NCBI RefSeq assembly: GCF_964019385.1
Contig: NC_088646.1
Span: 17,211,554 to 17,275,553 of the forward strand
Length of the DNA: 64,000 nucleotides
Direction: 5' to 3'
From: Sycon ciliatum
Taxonomy: Eukaryota > Porifera > Calcarea > Leucosolenida > Sycettidae
Made by a program: the position numbers and the translations under genes. The notes under the pieces are model-generated. The model was not told where the DNA came from, did no database searches, and worked only from the letters and a program-made list of their open reading frames with translations. This document shows positions 9,645 through 21,554 of the stretch, piece after piece (position 1 is the first letter of the stretch; every line of letters begins with the position of its first letter).

Positions 9645-11808
9645 TTCAATGGAATAGGAGATGAGTTTTTTCGCCAGCACTGAGCAATGTGCACTGAACA
9701 CCAGCCGCAGACCGTCTAATTTAAAATAGCCCTGTTGTTTACAATAGCCCTGTTGTTTGAAACACCATATGTGTACTTTAGGTTGTTTTGTGATCCTGAA
9801 CAAACCGTCTTTTTCATGTCCTCGCATTTTTAAAGTGAACAATTTTGATCTAATGTGGAATCCTGCACTTGTTGACAAGTCACGGCACACATTGGTGTAT
9901 GCTAATAATAATCCAACGTCATCACTATTTGGCTGTGCAAGTTGGACTGAGGGCCATGTGCGGCGGGAGTGTAACTTACTGACATCTTGACAATAATATT
10001 GATAACCCTTCACTACTTTTTCACTACTTTTCTTGTTATTTCCTGTAATGTATGATTCACTGTGGTATGGTACGTGCTCATTGTTTAATAATGCAATCAT
10101 AGCCACTGTTCAATGAGCTGATTGCTCTTGTACTCCTATTTTTAGTTTGCGGTAATTTATGACCATGAGCTTTACCACGGACGTGTTGTTATGCACATAC
10201 TTCCTTCACTCTTTGAGAAATCCTCTACGAAATTTCACCAAAGACGTTTTCAAGGACAAAGGAGAAGTGAGTTCATCTTAGCAAATGTTGCCATGACTCA
10301 CAATTTAACTCGGATACTGAGCCAATAAATATAATTAAAATAGACGAAATCACAGGGAAACGAGTTATGAAGCAACTATCCACGACCGTTACAAGATAAT
10401 AAGCAGTCTGGTCGTTGAATCGGTCTCAGTAAAATGTCAGTTTTGTGCCCCGTTATCGCACTCTCCGAAGGCTGACTGCTTATTATCTTGTTACAGTCGT
10501 GGATAGTTGCTTCATAACTCGTTTCCATGTGATTTCGTCTATTTGAATGACTCACAATGCACATATTTCCCCTAATTTGACAAAGTTGTGTTTCCTGAAC
10601 ATTCAATGGGGAATTTCAAAGGATATTTTGGTCAAACTATTGACTGACTTGAGAGAAAAAATAATATTGCACCATTCAAACATGATAGTCACGGTATGCA
10701 GGCATTCAGCCTTTCAGGGTGGCACTGCAATCTCCACAAGAAGTTCAATTATATTTTCTTAACAATACATGTCACGTGACGTTTTCACTTGTACAGTGTA
10801 GGTTGTAATTTCAATGGAGTCCAGTCCAATATTTGATGTTCTTCTATCTTGCGGGATATACATGTACATGTACGTGTACTTGTTTAGAAGTTATTAGAAC
10901 CATCATAGGGAATTCTAGTTGTGAAGGTTACCACCGATACAATGTGATCAATAGTTTCCCCTGAGGAACGCACAATGTCATGCAGCAGCCATTCGAGTTC
11001 TTCTGCCGCCCCCCCCCCCCCCCCTCCCTCCCACCCCAGCCTTACCGGTGGCAAAACATACTTCAAAACATGTCCATATAATTCAGTTCAAGATTTTTTT
11101 AAAGAGCAAACTTCGTAAGGCAGGGAAGATGTTGCCTTTGGAATACAATGGGTTTCAACTTGAAGTGAATTGTATGTCGCTGGGATCTATGGGAGAGCAT
11201 AACCACTTCCATAAAAGATTATGATGATTTTATCACTTGCTTTGAGTACTCGCCGAAACATCAATCAGTTGATTGCAGGAAACTGAATATGACATAATAG
11301 TACGTCGTGGCTGATACATGGTAGCTATTCTGGTATTCCGGGATCGTTGCATACGAAGCCTCAAGTACAAGTAGATGGACACTAATTGCGTCAGGCACTG
11401 TGAGGGCACTACGAGATCTCCGTAGTGTAATGGGTTCATTTCATGCACAGATAACAATAAGGCATTGTTCTGCAGCTGCACGGCTCACTTTAGCCACTTG
11501 CATAGCCCATAGTGTACTGGTGCAGCCTTTCCACCCACTTTCCCCTTCTGCATATCAGAAGTGCGGGTGCTCTCGTTTTGCAGCCCACTACTGGCACTAC
11601 TACTAGTACTACTCGTACATTGTCATGATTGTCACATGTAGCATTTTGAAAAATCAAGGCGAGTGTCCAAACCCTGGGCCACGGGGGATACAGTGCAGTC
11701 TTGGGCATTCAGTCATAAGTGTCAGTATACGGGTACATGTACATGACGGTTCACATGGCTTGTTTCGTATACAATCATGTACATGTAGCTGTATGACTGA
11801 CATAATTA
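9645..11808 (+). other. 3' flank of TALE copy A
   Basis: Non-coding DNA collinear with about 28,335-30,528. It contains the hairpin element at 10,339-10,543, a C-tract at about 11,008-11,026 matched by a G-tract near 29,157-29,173, and TACATG-rich patches near 10,860-10,880 and 11,735-11,790. Short frames here are not conserved between the arms as proteins. Confidence 0.6.
10339..10543 (+). mobile_element. Hairpin MITE (left-arm copy)
   Basis: A 205-bp inverted-repeat element starts AATAGACGAAATCAC; arms of about 65-75 bp flank a short centre. It is bordered by TTAA on the left (10,335-10,338) and TGAA on the right. The right-arm copy at 29,619-29,823 is also 205 bp and has TTAA on both sides, so the insertion is older than the duplication. 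Confidence 0.75.
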
Positions 11809-11970
11809 TTAAAGGGGAAGTTAAGGCAAAAATTAAAATTTCACCAGTTGTAGTCTTCGGGGTGCTGAGTCGAATGGTCTTGGTCCGAGAAAGCTGAGAC
11901 GCTCCCTTCCTACTTGAATCCCAATCGAACTCGCGCACTTCCACCGAAACTGGGTGACTGCGCCCTACTA

Positions 11971-13651
11971 CAGTGGTGGCCAAAAGTTTTGACCCACCCC
12001 ATGGAATCGTCAGTACAGCCCAGTCTGGCTCCTAAACACGCCGTTTTTGACTTCTTTGAGGCCAAAGCCGATTGAAACTTGGCAAGGACACCAAAATTTG
12101 CAAGAATCCGTTGTCAACTGAGATTTGTGATGGATCACCATACATTTGGGTGGGTCAAAACTTATGGCCACGTGACCAAATTTTGCTCTACCGTACCGTA
12201 CGGTTTCAAAAAAGTTGTCAGGCTGATGCACGTGCCGGGAAAGTTGAAAATCAACACTTGACTTCTCACTTCGAGAGTTTGCGATATCAAACTTGATTAT
12301 TTTGACGACGGAGATGGTATTTTCAGCCAATTTAGTGAACCGAGGTCAGATTAGCAAGGATGTGAGGGAAATGGTCGTGAAGCTGAGTGTTGACGGTCTC
12401 TTTTGGCGTGGTATCGCTCCTCTGTTGGATTTGAGTAATCCTACGATACGTAGAATTGTCAGGAAACAAAAATTGACTACATTTCACCACGATCAGACCG
12501 ACCAAGAGAGACCAGTGCAAGACAAGATCGCCACCATATCATGAAGTCAATGGCGAATCGCCTCAAATCCGTCACTGCCTGCGAGCTGAGATGGTGAGCG
12601 ACGGTGATAACGCGATTTCTGTGCGTTCTGTGAGACGCAAGTTGCAGAGAGCAGGCCTACGTGGCTGTATGGCCATCAAATGGCCCTTCATCAGTGCTGT
12701 GAATAGGGCGAAACGCCTTAAATTTGTATAGACGCACAAGGACTGGAGCAGTGATGACTGGTGGTAATTTCTGTGGACTGATGAGTCTAAAATCAACCTC
12801 AAGGGCTCTGGTGATGCAGTTTACGTCAGGAGGTGGACAGGATAGGCTCTGGCTGGCACATGCACCCGCAAAACTGTGAAGCGCCGCGACGGCAATATCA
12901 ATGTATGGGAGCCATGGCCAGCAACGGCGTAGCGCGCATTTGCCGGGTGATGGATACGATGAATGTGGACCAGTACCTCGCATCATCCGAAAACATGTTG
13001 TTGCTGAGCATGATGCAGCTTGTGGGTGGTGCGGGTGGTGTCTTATGGCCGCAAACGCTCCGCAAACAGAACGGAGGCGCGGCGGACGGTGAACGGCATC
13101 ACCGTCCTGACATGGCCCCTGCAGCCACCTGACCTCAATCCAACTGAGAATCTCTGCAAAATTGCTGGGCTGAAGCAGCACGATGTCGAAATCACCCCCA
13201 GAAACCAGTATGAGCTGTGGCGAGTGTGCCGGGAGGCATAGAAGTTGATTTCTCCTCACGAGCGCAAGAAGATCGTCGATTCAATGCGGCAGTGTATGCA
13301 AGCGATCATCAAGGCCAAGGGAGGGGTTACAAAGTGGTGGATGTATCTGGAATAGGCCGGGACTGACTTCTAGACTTTAGTTTAGTTGAATACTTTTTAG
13401 AAATCACACTATTTCGTGTATCCTGTTGGCGGTTTATGATAGTGCGGGCGTTGGCCATAAGTTTTGACCCACCTTTTACATATACTTGACCACAGTAGTC
13501 CCCAGATGACTCCGTGTTTCAGCATTTTTCATTTCTACTTCACTATTCAGCCTGATTCAGAGGTCCTCAACCAAAAATTTAGTAGCTTACAGCCCAAACC
13601 TTCAGAATTCGAAAAATCTGCATGGTGGGTCAAAACTTTTGACCACCACTG
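11971..13651 (+). mobile_element. Tc1/mariner transposon inside the TTAA element
   Basis: Terminal inverted repeats begin CAGTGGTGGCCAAAAGTTTT on the left and read AAAACTTTTGACCACCACTG on the right. They are flanked by the TA duplication (11,969-11,970 and 13,652-13,653). The surrounding sequence is continuous without it in related copies near 21,700 and 22,260. Second occurrences of the end motif (near 12,155 and 13,450) may be subterminal repeats. Confidence 0.9.
12311..13355 (+). pseudogene. Tc1-family transposase, multiply disrupted
   Basis: Recognisable pieces in order: an N-terminal helix-turn-helix (QISKDVREMVVKLSVDG, then TIRRIVRKQK), an RKLQRAGLRG segment, WTDESKINLKGSG with the first catalytic Asp, a block resembling the GGGSVMVWG region, and the ITVLTWPLQPPDLNPTENL signature. 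A C-terminal piece near 13,260-13,340 is in another frame. In-frame stops and several frame changes make it inactive. It would have cut and pasted the surrounding Tc1 element. Confidence 0.85.
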
Positions 13652-13967
13652 TAGATGGGGATTTGTATGCAAAATGTCACTAAAAGCGCCATTTCGTTCT
13701 TATAAAAGCACGGATGACCGCGATTGGCCCATATGTTGTACTCTTTTGGACGCTGAGTCGACTGGTTTTGGTCCGAAAAGGCTGCGATGCAGCATTCCTC
13801 CTTTATTCCCAATCGAACATGGTTGAAGAAGCGGTCACGTGCTCCTGGGTGCCCAAATCACCTGGTCACCACGCCAGCAGGCGACAACTTTCACACCAAG
13901 GTTCAACTCGAGTGACAGGACTGCACCCAAAAAAGGTCAAACAGGCTACAGTCCGTTTCAAAAAGAT

Positions 13968-14383
13968 ATTATAGCAATAAAAACTGCTTTATGGCAGTTT
14001 TCTAAAAAAAGTTATTGTGTTCTAGTCCATGGACCCCGTCTAAAAAGTAAGAAATTAACGAAATGTGATAGCCGAAAATTAAAATTTCACACAAAACCTC
14101 ACAATAATCACAACACTTGAAATGCTGCTTTCAACACTAAGCTTGTACTGCACCAACAATTGGCAACATGCATGCATAGGAAAGAGGATCACGAGGGGAA
14201 AAGGTCTTCTACATGTAAATGTAGCTTTTCATTCTGTGTGTGATTATTGTGAGGTTTTGTGTGAAATTTTAATTTTCGGCTATCACATTTCGTTAATTTC
14301 TTACTTTTTAGACGGGGTCCATGGACTAGAACACAATAACTTTTTTTAGAAAACTGCCATAAAGCAGTTTTTATTGCTATAAT
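13968..14383 (+). mobile_element. Foldback MITE with about 140-bp arms
   Basis: ATTATAGCAATAAAAACTG at 13,968 returns inverted at 14,383. The arms run to about 14,110 and from about 14,240, nearly identical, around about 130 bp of unique DNA. The target duplication could not be settled. It sits at the inner edge of the left arm of the TTAA element. Confidence 0.8.
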
Positions 14384-16381
14384 TTCTTTGGTTTTTTCTG
14401 TCACCAATCAATGGAATGCCCTATATCAATATGTACTAGTAAATGATGGCCTTCACATCATATCAATACCGTATTATCAAGAGTACATACTTATGTACTC
14501 TTGGTATTATACGCATTGATGTGCAAGCCTTTTCTTGCAGAAAATGGCACTAGCATAATGCAATTGCATGTTGGAGTAGTGGTCTGGTGGTGGTGATACT
14601 TTTTTTATACAGAGGTCATTCTGTGCATGTTGCAGCTTGCTGTTGCAGAATTTCATGACTCTGTCATAAAATTGTCTTGCCTTTCAGATATTTCAGATTT
14701 CCCCACCCTCGATCAGATTTATTTGAGAAATGTAGGCAGGTGCGTGTCGCAGATGTTTTTGTTGATTCTGTGTTTATAATGGTTTATAATCATGGGTTAT
14801 CGTGATAAGGTCATCCTGCATCATATTGCACTGAATTGGTAATCCTGTTGATGTCGATACAACTTTTTGAAGTAGTTCAATGACTTCAAACTGTTAGTCC
14901 ACGATTTTCTAAAACAACACAGCAAAGGAGGAACAATAAACATGTCTTAACATATAAACAAATACATTGCTGAGTCCGACACCTCGTTCCAACAACTACA
15001 CTGATCCTGAAGATAAAAGGGGCAAGGCTATGGTTGGAGGTACTGAGAGATAAACAAGGCACTCCACAATAATAAAATCTTACACATCTTTTGGTGAGTA
15101 TGAATGATATCCAGTCGAACCTCTTTAGGATGAACACCAAGGGACCGATGGTATTTATTCTGTGAGTTTGTCTGAACCTATTTTATAACCAGTGAATACA
15201 ATTATTTCTCCAATAGAAATACGAATAGACTTCTTCTACAGCGAAAGATTCTAAGCCACACCGACTCATTGACTCGTCTCGTATGAAACAAATGAGTCAC
15301 TGAACCTTTCTTTAGCAACATGACGACAACTGAAACAGCAACAGAGAAAGTACGATACATGTACTCCACATTCTTGCAGGTACTACAAACAGATTGCAGA
15401 TCGTAATTCTTGCTTTGGCGGCACGAAACTGTATTTGGGGCAGTGCAATCTCGGCGGTACTCACAAATCAAAAAGCCCAGACTCTGGAGATTTTCCCTGA
15501 TATGCGAATTTATTTTGCAAACTCGGTCAATGGGTCCTTGAACCTTTCCCTCCAGATTGGGAACTGCCAACGATAGTATGCCACTGACCACTGCCTTCCT
15601 TGTAACGTACTAATGTACAATGAATATGAGTAGTTCGACAACACATCTAACATAAGCCTTACCGTCAAGAAGGTGAACTCGCGTTCTTCGCACACTGTAG
15701 ACAAGGGCAAAGAGATAAAAATGGATCTAAATCCGAATAAGATCAGCACACGTTTCCGTAAAATTTAATGAAAGGGTGAGCACAAGCAAATGAATCGATC
15801 GAAGGAAACCGGTCAACTCAGAGATCACCTGTCATCGAGTATTCCGTAAAAGGAGGCCTCGGCAGCGGAAAAGCTAAGTTTAGAAAAGAGATCCTGTCAG
15901 CTTTTCCATTATTTATTGCATTCCGCCCAAAATCAGCACACTTTTCGTGAATGAAAGAGTCAACACAAGCAAATGAATCAGAGGGAACTGGTCATCTCAC
16001 CTGTCATTGAGTAATTTTCCGCGAAAGGAGGTCGCAGCAGCGCCGAAACGAAATAGGCCAGGTCAGGAGACGAAATATCCGAAACAGGTCATGCAAGAAG
16101 CAGTTCCAAAGAAGGAAGTTCCTCGTGCATGCACATCCGAAAAGGCAACAACAAAAAGTCTGCAATACACACGCATGCATATGCGGCCAGCCGGCCGCGC
16201 GATAGGAGCCATGGACTAGCTCCGGCAGCTCCCTGGTCCAGGGCCAGGTACCGAGCATCTTACGTAGAAACTTACGTAGCTATAGCTACGTAGACAACGT
16301 GTCTGAATAGCGGTGTCGTTAGATAGCGCCATGTGAACACAATAATAGAAAAGCTGACAGGATCGCTTTTCTAAATACAAT

Positions 16382-19004
16382 GGGGCTGTTAAGTGTGACG
16401 TCACGGCTCCTTCGATACGCATAGCAACGGAGAGCACTGGGGACAAACAAAAGTCGCGTCCTCTGGATGGAACCAGATGTCAAGGGCAACAGCATCTAAA
16501 TGACTGGAGAGACAGCAGTTTTTCTTTGCTTTTTCTTCAAGCGATTGTTGTCGCTCTTTACTCCTTGTTCTTTCCTCTACAAAACTCCTGTAGTCGTCGA
16601 GTGCCTTCATGATGGCTGTGAAATTGGCTGCCCACAGTAAAACTCCGTGTTTGAGAGTGCTTTGAAGATGTTTCGCGTCCTGATGGATCAAAGTATGAGC
16701 GCTCCTTGTGGATTCGAATATAATTATATAGGTGAGTTGTTCAAGAAATCAGTGTCTTCTTTCTGTCTCTGCCCTCACGCTGGCACAATATCAGCCTCTA
16801 TATCCATGACAGCTCGCACCTCCCGTAAACTGCATGACTTAGATATATTTTCGCCCTCCGTGGTGATTGAAGACCCATGGAAGAATTTATTATGTTCAGT
16901 ATGATGTCCTAAGAATATAAAATAAAATAATTCTAGGGAATTGTCATAGGGTATTTTTGGAAGGATGGAGACAGAGAGAGAGAGCACTGTTTGAAGTGTT
17001 TGTCTCACTGTAATTACTCCAGATTATTGAATGTTGTATGATCTACTCTATATTTTCCACAATGGTTTTTCCTGATTTGCGGGATCTCTTCTTTTGCTGT
17101 TTGGGTGTTTACAGGAAGTGGCTGTCTGGTGTAACTGCACCAGATCCTGGGGAAATTAAGACAGATGCAGAGGCAGGGTCGTCCAGTGATGCAACACTGC
17201 CGTTCTGTGTGCAGCGTTTCCGCTAATATCCCCGGCGAAAACACAAAAAAGACGAACACGTGAAAAGACTACAGTATTGACCGTTCTACTAATAAATGCA
17301 TGACTGCTCCGACAGTCGATAATCGAAACACAGAGCACCAGCATGATGTTTTCATATTGGGAACCACACAACAGCTCAATTCTCAAGCCCAAAAATTGAT
17401 GAATACAAATACAGAGCGACGCAACAAGAGATCATCCGGCAACCAAACAAACCTGGGTCTAATGCACTGAATAGTCCTGAAATACGCAGGCCAGACAAAG
17501 CAGTGCAAGCACATAATGTTACAAGGTACATGCATTGCAGAACAAAGTGTAACCAAAGATACACAGGGTTATAGCTGCACACTTGTGCATGTGCTCGCTC
17601 AGCCCAAGAACACACGATCATGATGATAGAAACAATCCGGGGGAAACACGCTAACACCGAAGTAAGCATCAACACGTAAATAGTGCAGCCCTGAAAAAAT
17701 TACATTGACATGTACATTGGTGTGTCGAGTAGTGTCAGGCTTGAATAATCATCCAACCAAGACTTCATCAGGTCCCAGACGCTGAGATCGCACGCCGAAT
17801 GTGAAGTGCATCTAGCCTTGAACCTGTCGCACAAGGCACACATATATGGCAAAATGACATCCACTCTGATTATTTCCAGAGGCCAATCATAACAGAACAC
17901 AGAAATGAAACCACGGGCTCAACCAAGTAAACCCAAAGTTAGTCAAAATAATCCATGCAGTGCTCTTTTAATTGCAGCGCTGATTGCAGTGTTGCGTCAT
18001 AGCCCGATACCCGCTGAGCACAGACACAACCCCATTCGTCAGGGGCAAAACATACTCTTTTGGAATAAAGTCATAAAGTACAGCGTTACAATGACATTAC
18101 GGACACCTCGTGCAAATGCAGGGTCTGTTCATCTGGCCGACTCGGCCACGCATGAGAGTGTGTGCATGTACATGCGCGCGCGCACACACACACCATGAAT
18201 TCGGTGCGTATGGTGTACCAGTTGCGGGACAATGAAGATGGAATCATTATCATGATGTTACATGTACATCTACAGTGTATGTTTGAGTGTAAAGTAAATT
18301 TTATTTTATTGCACATTTCTTCGACACAACTAATTACTTATTTCACATGTTCGCATTTCTCATAATCGATCCACCTGCACTCCGTATCAGTCGAGGAAAA
18401 ATTCTCCCAGATATACACTAGTCACCACAGCTATGTGATGACATTGGGATGGGCCCCAAGCACGATTGCACTCTCTAGTTACAATAAATTTGGCCAAATT
18501 ATCTGTGAAGACAAAATGCAATGCATAGCGGCAATCGATGGATGAAGAGAGAGTATATCTTTCCACTTGTTCAGGAGCTTACCTTTTGGAGTTCACATCG
18601 TTTACACAATCTCTCATGCTGTCTTGCACCTTGGTTTTGTTGACCATGGATACGCCATCCCAGAAAACATTCTACAGGAGCTACTAATGCAGAGCGTTTT
18701 TCACGCTCGATCTCGGCGATCTACCTTGTCACGCCAATAAAATCCTCCGTGACACTGGCTACAGTCACAAGAGACGTCTCAGTAAGGTAATGAGCACGAC
18801 AACATCGTCGAGATCAAGGACAAAGAGAAAACAAAACACTCACTGAAAACAGCAAAGAAGAAACGAAGAAATGTACACGATTCCTACATGTATATGTTGC
18901 CACTGACAACTGGTTCGGTGGAGACGACGCTACTTTTGTTTGTCCCCAGTGGGATCGTTGTTATGCGTATCGAAGGAACTGTGACGTCATCACTTAACAG
19001 CCCC
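16382..19004. mobile_element. Possible nested element bounded by about 80-bp inverted repeats
   Basis: GGGGCTGTTAAGTG at 16,382 and its inverted copy ending at 19,004 each continue inward for about 80 bp with matching sequence, including TGACGTCAC and GGGGACAAACAAAAG. No flanking duplication was found and the interior has no recognised transposase. It could also be two independent inverted copies of one repeat. Confidence 0.4.
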
Positions 19005-19299
19005 ATCCTAGATCCTGGCGATCGCTCGTTTGGCGTCTTACCGTATGGGCACTCGACTCGAGCGCTGCCTAGCGCCTGGAAAAACTCACTGTGAACTCGA
19101 AGAAATATTCCGCGCGAAAGCAGGAAAAATGACAACTCACTCACGTTGACACAGTCATGTACGTCTGGTTTACAACAAACGAGTTCTTCCTCGTATCGAG
19201 TCAGAGGACATGTCGAAACGAAAGTGTTGTAAATGTTGACGAGCTGCATGGGTCCGTTTTGTGACCAAAATAGTTTCTTTGAGCTGCGATGCAATCTCC

Positions 19300-19402
19300 A
19301 TTTTAGCTTGCCGTGGTTGGCTATCACCTGACCTCTTATGTTTATTGGCAGTCTTCGGACGGGCCAGGAGATGTTGAATAAATAAATAAATAAATAAATA
19401 AA
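19300..19402 (+). mobile_element. LINE 3'-end fragment with (AAAT)n tail
   Basis: The segment from TTGCCGTGGTTGGCTATCAC to GTTGAATAAATAAATAAATA resembles 27,690-27,785 and ends in an AAAT microsatellite, as LINE 3' ends do. Confidence 0.5.
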
Positions 19403-19794
19403 TTTACTCACCGTGTGACGAAAACGACATCGACACGGACTCATTCCCAAGGCCATGACTTGGCAAAGCTATCCGTGTGACTTCGACGACATTTTGAGAA
19501 AAGCAGACGCTTGTGAACGCTGATAGAAGACGGCGTTGACTGCTAAATTCAAATAAATTGGCGATCTTGAAATACTAAAATAAATCTCAAAAAGCTACAG
19601 CGCGATGACTTCCATTATAATTCACTCACACCATTGCAGTGTTGTGGGTGTGTTCACATGGCGTGAGCCAGTCAAGTGTCAGTCAGTTCGGCAGGAAGCG
19701 CGAGCTGCAACAACAAGTCGTTTGGTGCAGCCATCTATTCTTCTTTGTCTTGTACCAGCTTGATCACCAAAACAATGAAAAAAAGTTTGACTTG

Positions 19795-19862
19795 AGGATA
19801 GGTTGGGATTTGAACTCACAACTTCATGGTCAGCAGACAGCATTCATAACCACAAGGCCAAA
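19795..19862 (-). mobile_element. tRNA-like SINE fragment
   Basis: On the minus strand, CTTGTGGTTATGAATGC is followed after about 30 nt by GAGTTCAAATCCCAACC, resembling tRNA A and B boxes. The acceptor stem cannot form, so this is a SINE or tRNA relic and not a tRNA gene. Confidence 0.35.
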
Positions 19863-20689
19863 AAGGAAAGGATAAATCGTGGGTTTTGATAAAAAATCGA
19901 TACTGGCTTCCTGGGCAAATTGTAAACCATGGGAAAAGGCCGGAAACCTGGCCGAAATTCTAACTCCTTAACGGTTGGTCCTATTGTTCCGAAACCTTCA
20001 CAGAACAATTTGCCGTGTCCTAACAAGCCATTCTATGTACTTTGTTGTCCAAATTTCCCTTATCTTCATACTTTTTTAAGACCCAAACCTGATTGTAAAT
20101 CTTTTTGAAACAGAGAGAGAGTAAGTTAGTTGTACCCTGCAGTGCAGCACTGCAGGCACGGTGACCAGGTGACTGGCGTACGCAGGAGCACGTGACCGCT
20201 TGTTCAACCATGTTCGATAGGGCATAAAGGAGGAACGCTGCATCGCAGCCTTTTCGGACCAAAACCAGACGACTCAGCGTCCAAAAGACTACAACATATG
20301 GGCCAATCGTGGTCATCCGTGCTTTTATAAGAACGAAATGGCGCTTTTAGTGACATTTTGCATACAAATCCCCATCTAGTAGGGCGCAGTCACCCAGTTT
20401 CGGTGGAAGTGCGCGAGTTCGATTGGTATTCAAGTAGGAAGGGAGCGTCTCAGCTTCCTCGGACCACGACCATTCGACTCAGCACCCCGAAGACTACAAC
20501 TGGTGAAATTTTAATTTTTGCCTTAACTTCCCCTTTAATAATTACACACGAGTCACAGAGTAGATCTACCACGCAATAAATAATTACATGTACATGTACA
20601 TGTATCATCAAGAGTACATAAACCAGAGTGTGCAACTCGGGATGGTTCCTGTGGGAGCGTAATTCGTGCACTACGTCATTTCTGACGGG

Positions 20690-21108
20690 GTTATGGATCT
20701 AATGCCTTCTTCTCGGTTCTCTCTGCGCACCAACGGCATCAGCTTTCGGTCCTCGACAAGCGATGATCCGCTGCGTTGCCAACCAGCCATTCCCCTCCCA
20801 CACAGATCCCATCTACACCCGTCTAGGCCTCATCCCCATCATCCAAAACGCCCACTGTAAACTCCGCCTCCTCATGCTTCGTATCCACACCGCCAGAATT
20901 AGTGATCTCCTGTCCAAGCGCCTACGTCGCCAGACTGAAGGCGTCACTCGGATCAACGATCCAAATGCGTATGTTGTCCCTGCCACCAGGCGAGTCTCTG
21001 CCGCTCGTTTCTGCTGTTAAATTATGGAACGCCCTGCCCCAAGAGTTCAAGTCCCTCGCCTGCCATAGATCATTCAAGAGACTTTTAAAGGTTTATTTTT
21101 ATGGTTAG
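20690..21108 (+). pseudogene. LINE ORF2 C-terminal fragment
   Basis: Two overlapping frames carry a non-LTR retrotransposon C-terminus: IYTRLGLIPI and LLMLRIHTARISDLL in one, then SLPLVSAVKLWNALPQEFK and a final SFKRLLKVYFYG in the next. The order and the VKLWNALP motif match the region after the RT domain in Jockey/CR1-type ORF2. A frameshift near 20,990 separates them, and 5' truncation has removed the RT. A pyrimidine-rich stretch follows. Confidence 0.6.
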
Positions 21109-21294
21109 CCAGCATCTAGGCTTGGACTTGGAGTCGTGACTCAACTGTGACTCAACTGTGCTTTCTTCTTCTTTCTTTTTCTTTTTTTCCCTTTCTCTTT
21201 TTCTTTTTGAGTATTTGCAGTCTGTGTTTTCTGTGTTTTTCTCTCTTTCGTGGAGGCTTGCTTGTTGTACCCTTGGCTCTCGGCCGTTACTTTA

Positions 21295-21494
21295 NNNNNN
21301 NNNNNNNNNNNNNNNNNNNNNNNNNNNNNNNNNNNNNNNNNNNNNNNNNNNNNNNNNNNNNNNNNNNNNNNNNNNNNNNNNNNNNNNNNNNNNNNNNNNN
21401 NNNNNNNNNNNNNNNNNNNNNNNNNNNNNNNNNNNNNNNNNNNNNNNNNNNNNNNNNNNNNNNNNNNNNNNNNNNNNNNNNNNNNNNNNNNNNN
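21295..21494. other. Assembly gap, 200 N
   Basis: Exactly 200 undetermined bases, probably a fixed-size scaffold gap. It falls where the left arm of the palindrome centred at 25,121 should continue. Confidence 1.
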
Positions 21495-21554
21495 TGTATT
21501 CTTTGATCGCTCCTGGATGTCATCCTGGTAGTCATGTAGCTACACTGTACTTAA

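Larger units (their letters stand above)
14384..20050 (+). other. Interior of the 8.7-kb element, no clear gene
   Basis: No recognised protein domain. It contains a local duplication (about 15,760-15,860 against 15,950-16,040), an inverted pair of about 80 bp (16,382-16,463 and 18,921-19,004), a LINE-like tail with (AAAT)n (about 19,300-19,400) and a tRNA-like box-B region (about 19,795-19,860). A minus-strand frame at 15,202-15,591 is Cys-rich with one hydrophobic segment, and another at 18,884-19,456 crosses the AAAT repeat. Neither has support beyond being open. Confidence 0.45.
11813..20534 (+). mobile_element. 8.7-kb TTAA-bordered foldback element (T2/Kolobok-type ends)
   Basis: The ends AGGGGAAGTTAAGGC (11,813) and its inverted partner (20,534) are flanked by TTAA at 11,809-11,812 and 20,535-20,538. 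Removing the block rejoins host sequence that is continuous in the other arm around 28,331-28,334. TTAA followed by AGGGG matches the TTAAAGGRR ends known from T2-type MITEs of the Kolobok superfamily. The left arm is 11,813 to about 13,967 (split by the Tc1) and the right arm about 20,060-20,534. The interior (about 14,400-20,050) is unusually long for this class and may be captured DNA. Confidence 0.8.
1..20594 (+). repeat. Left arm of a large inverted duplication (interrupted)
   Basis: Read forward, 1-1,662, 8,369-11,808 and 20,535 to about 20,594 match the reverse complement of about 28,276-33,494 closely, with scattered substitutions and short indels. The two large blocks missing from the right arm (1,663-8,368 and 11,813-20,538) are mobile elements. 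The arm starts before the window: base 1 is already inside the match. Similarity ends in TACATG-rich sequence near 20,594. Two divergent haplotypes joined head-to-head by the assembler are an alternative to a true duplication. Confidence 0.9.

Noticed and set aside
11813..11970. Separate short MITE at the left end of the 8.7-kb element
   Set aside because: The inverted partner at 20,361-20,534, the exact TTAA borders and the empty site show it is one end of a single larger insertion.
15202..15591. Cys-rich minus-strand ORF with a hydrophobic segment
   Set aside because: Suggestive, but no recognised domain, no start context and no partner exon; mentioned only within the region entry.
18884..19456. 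A 190-codon minus-strand ORF as a host gene
   Set aside because: It runs through an AAAT microsatellite and an inverted-repeat arm; no domain or splice support.
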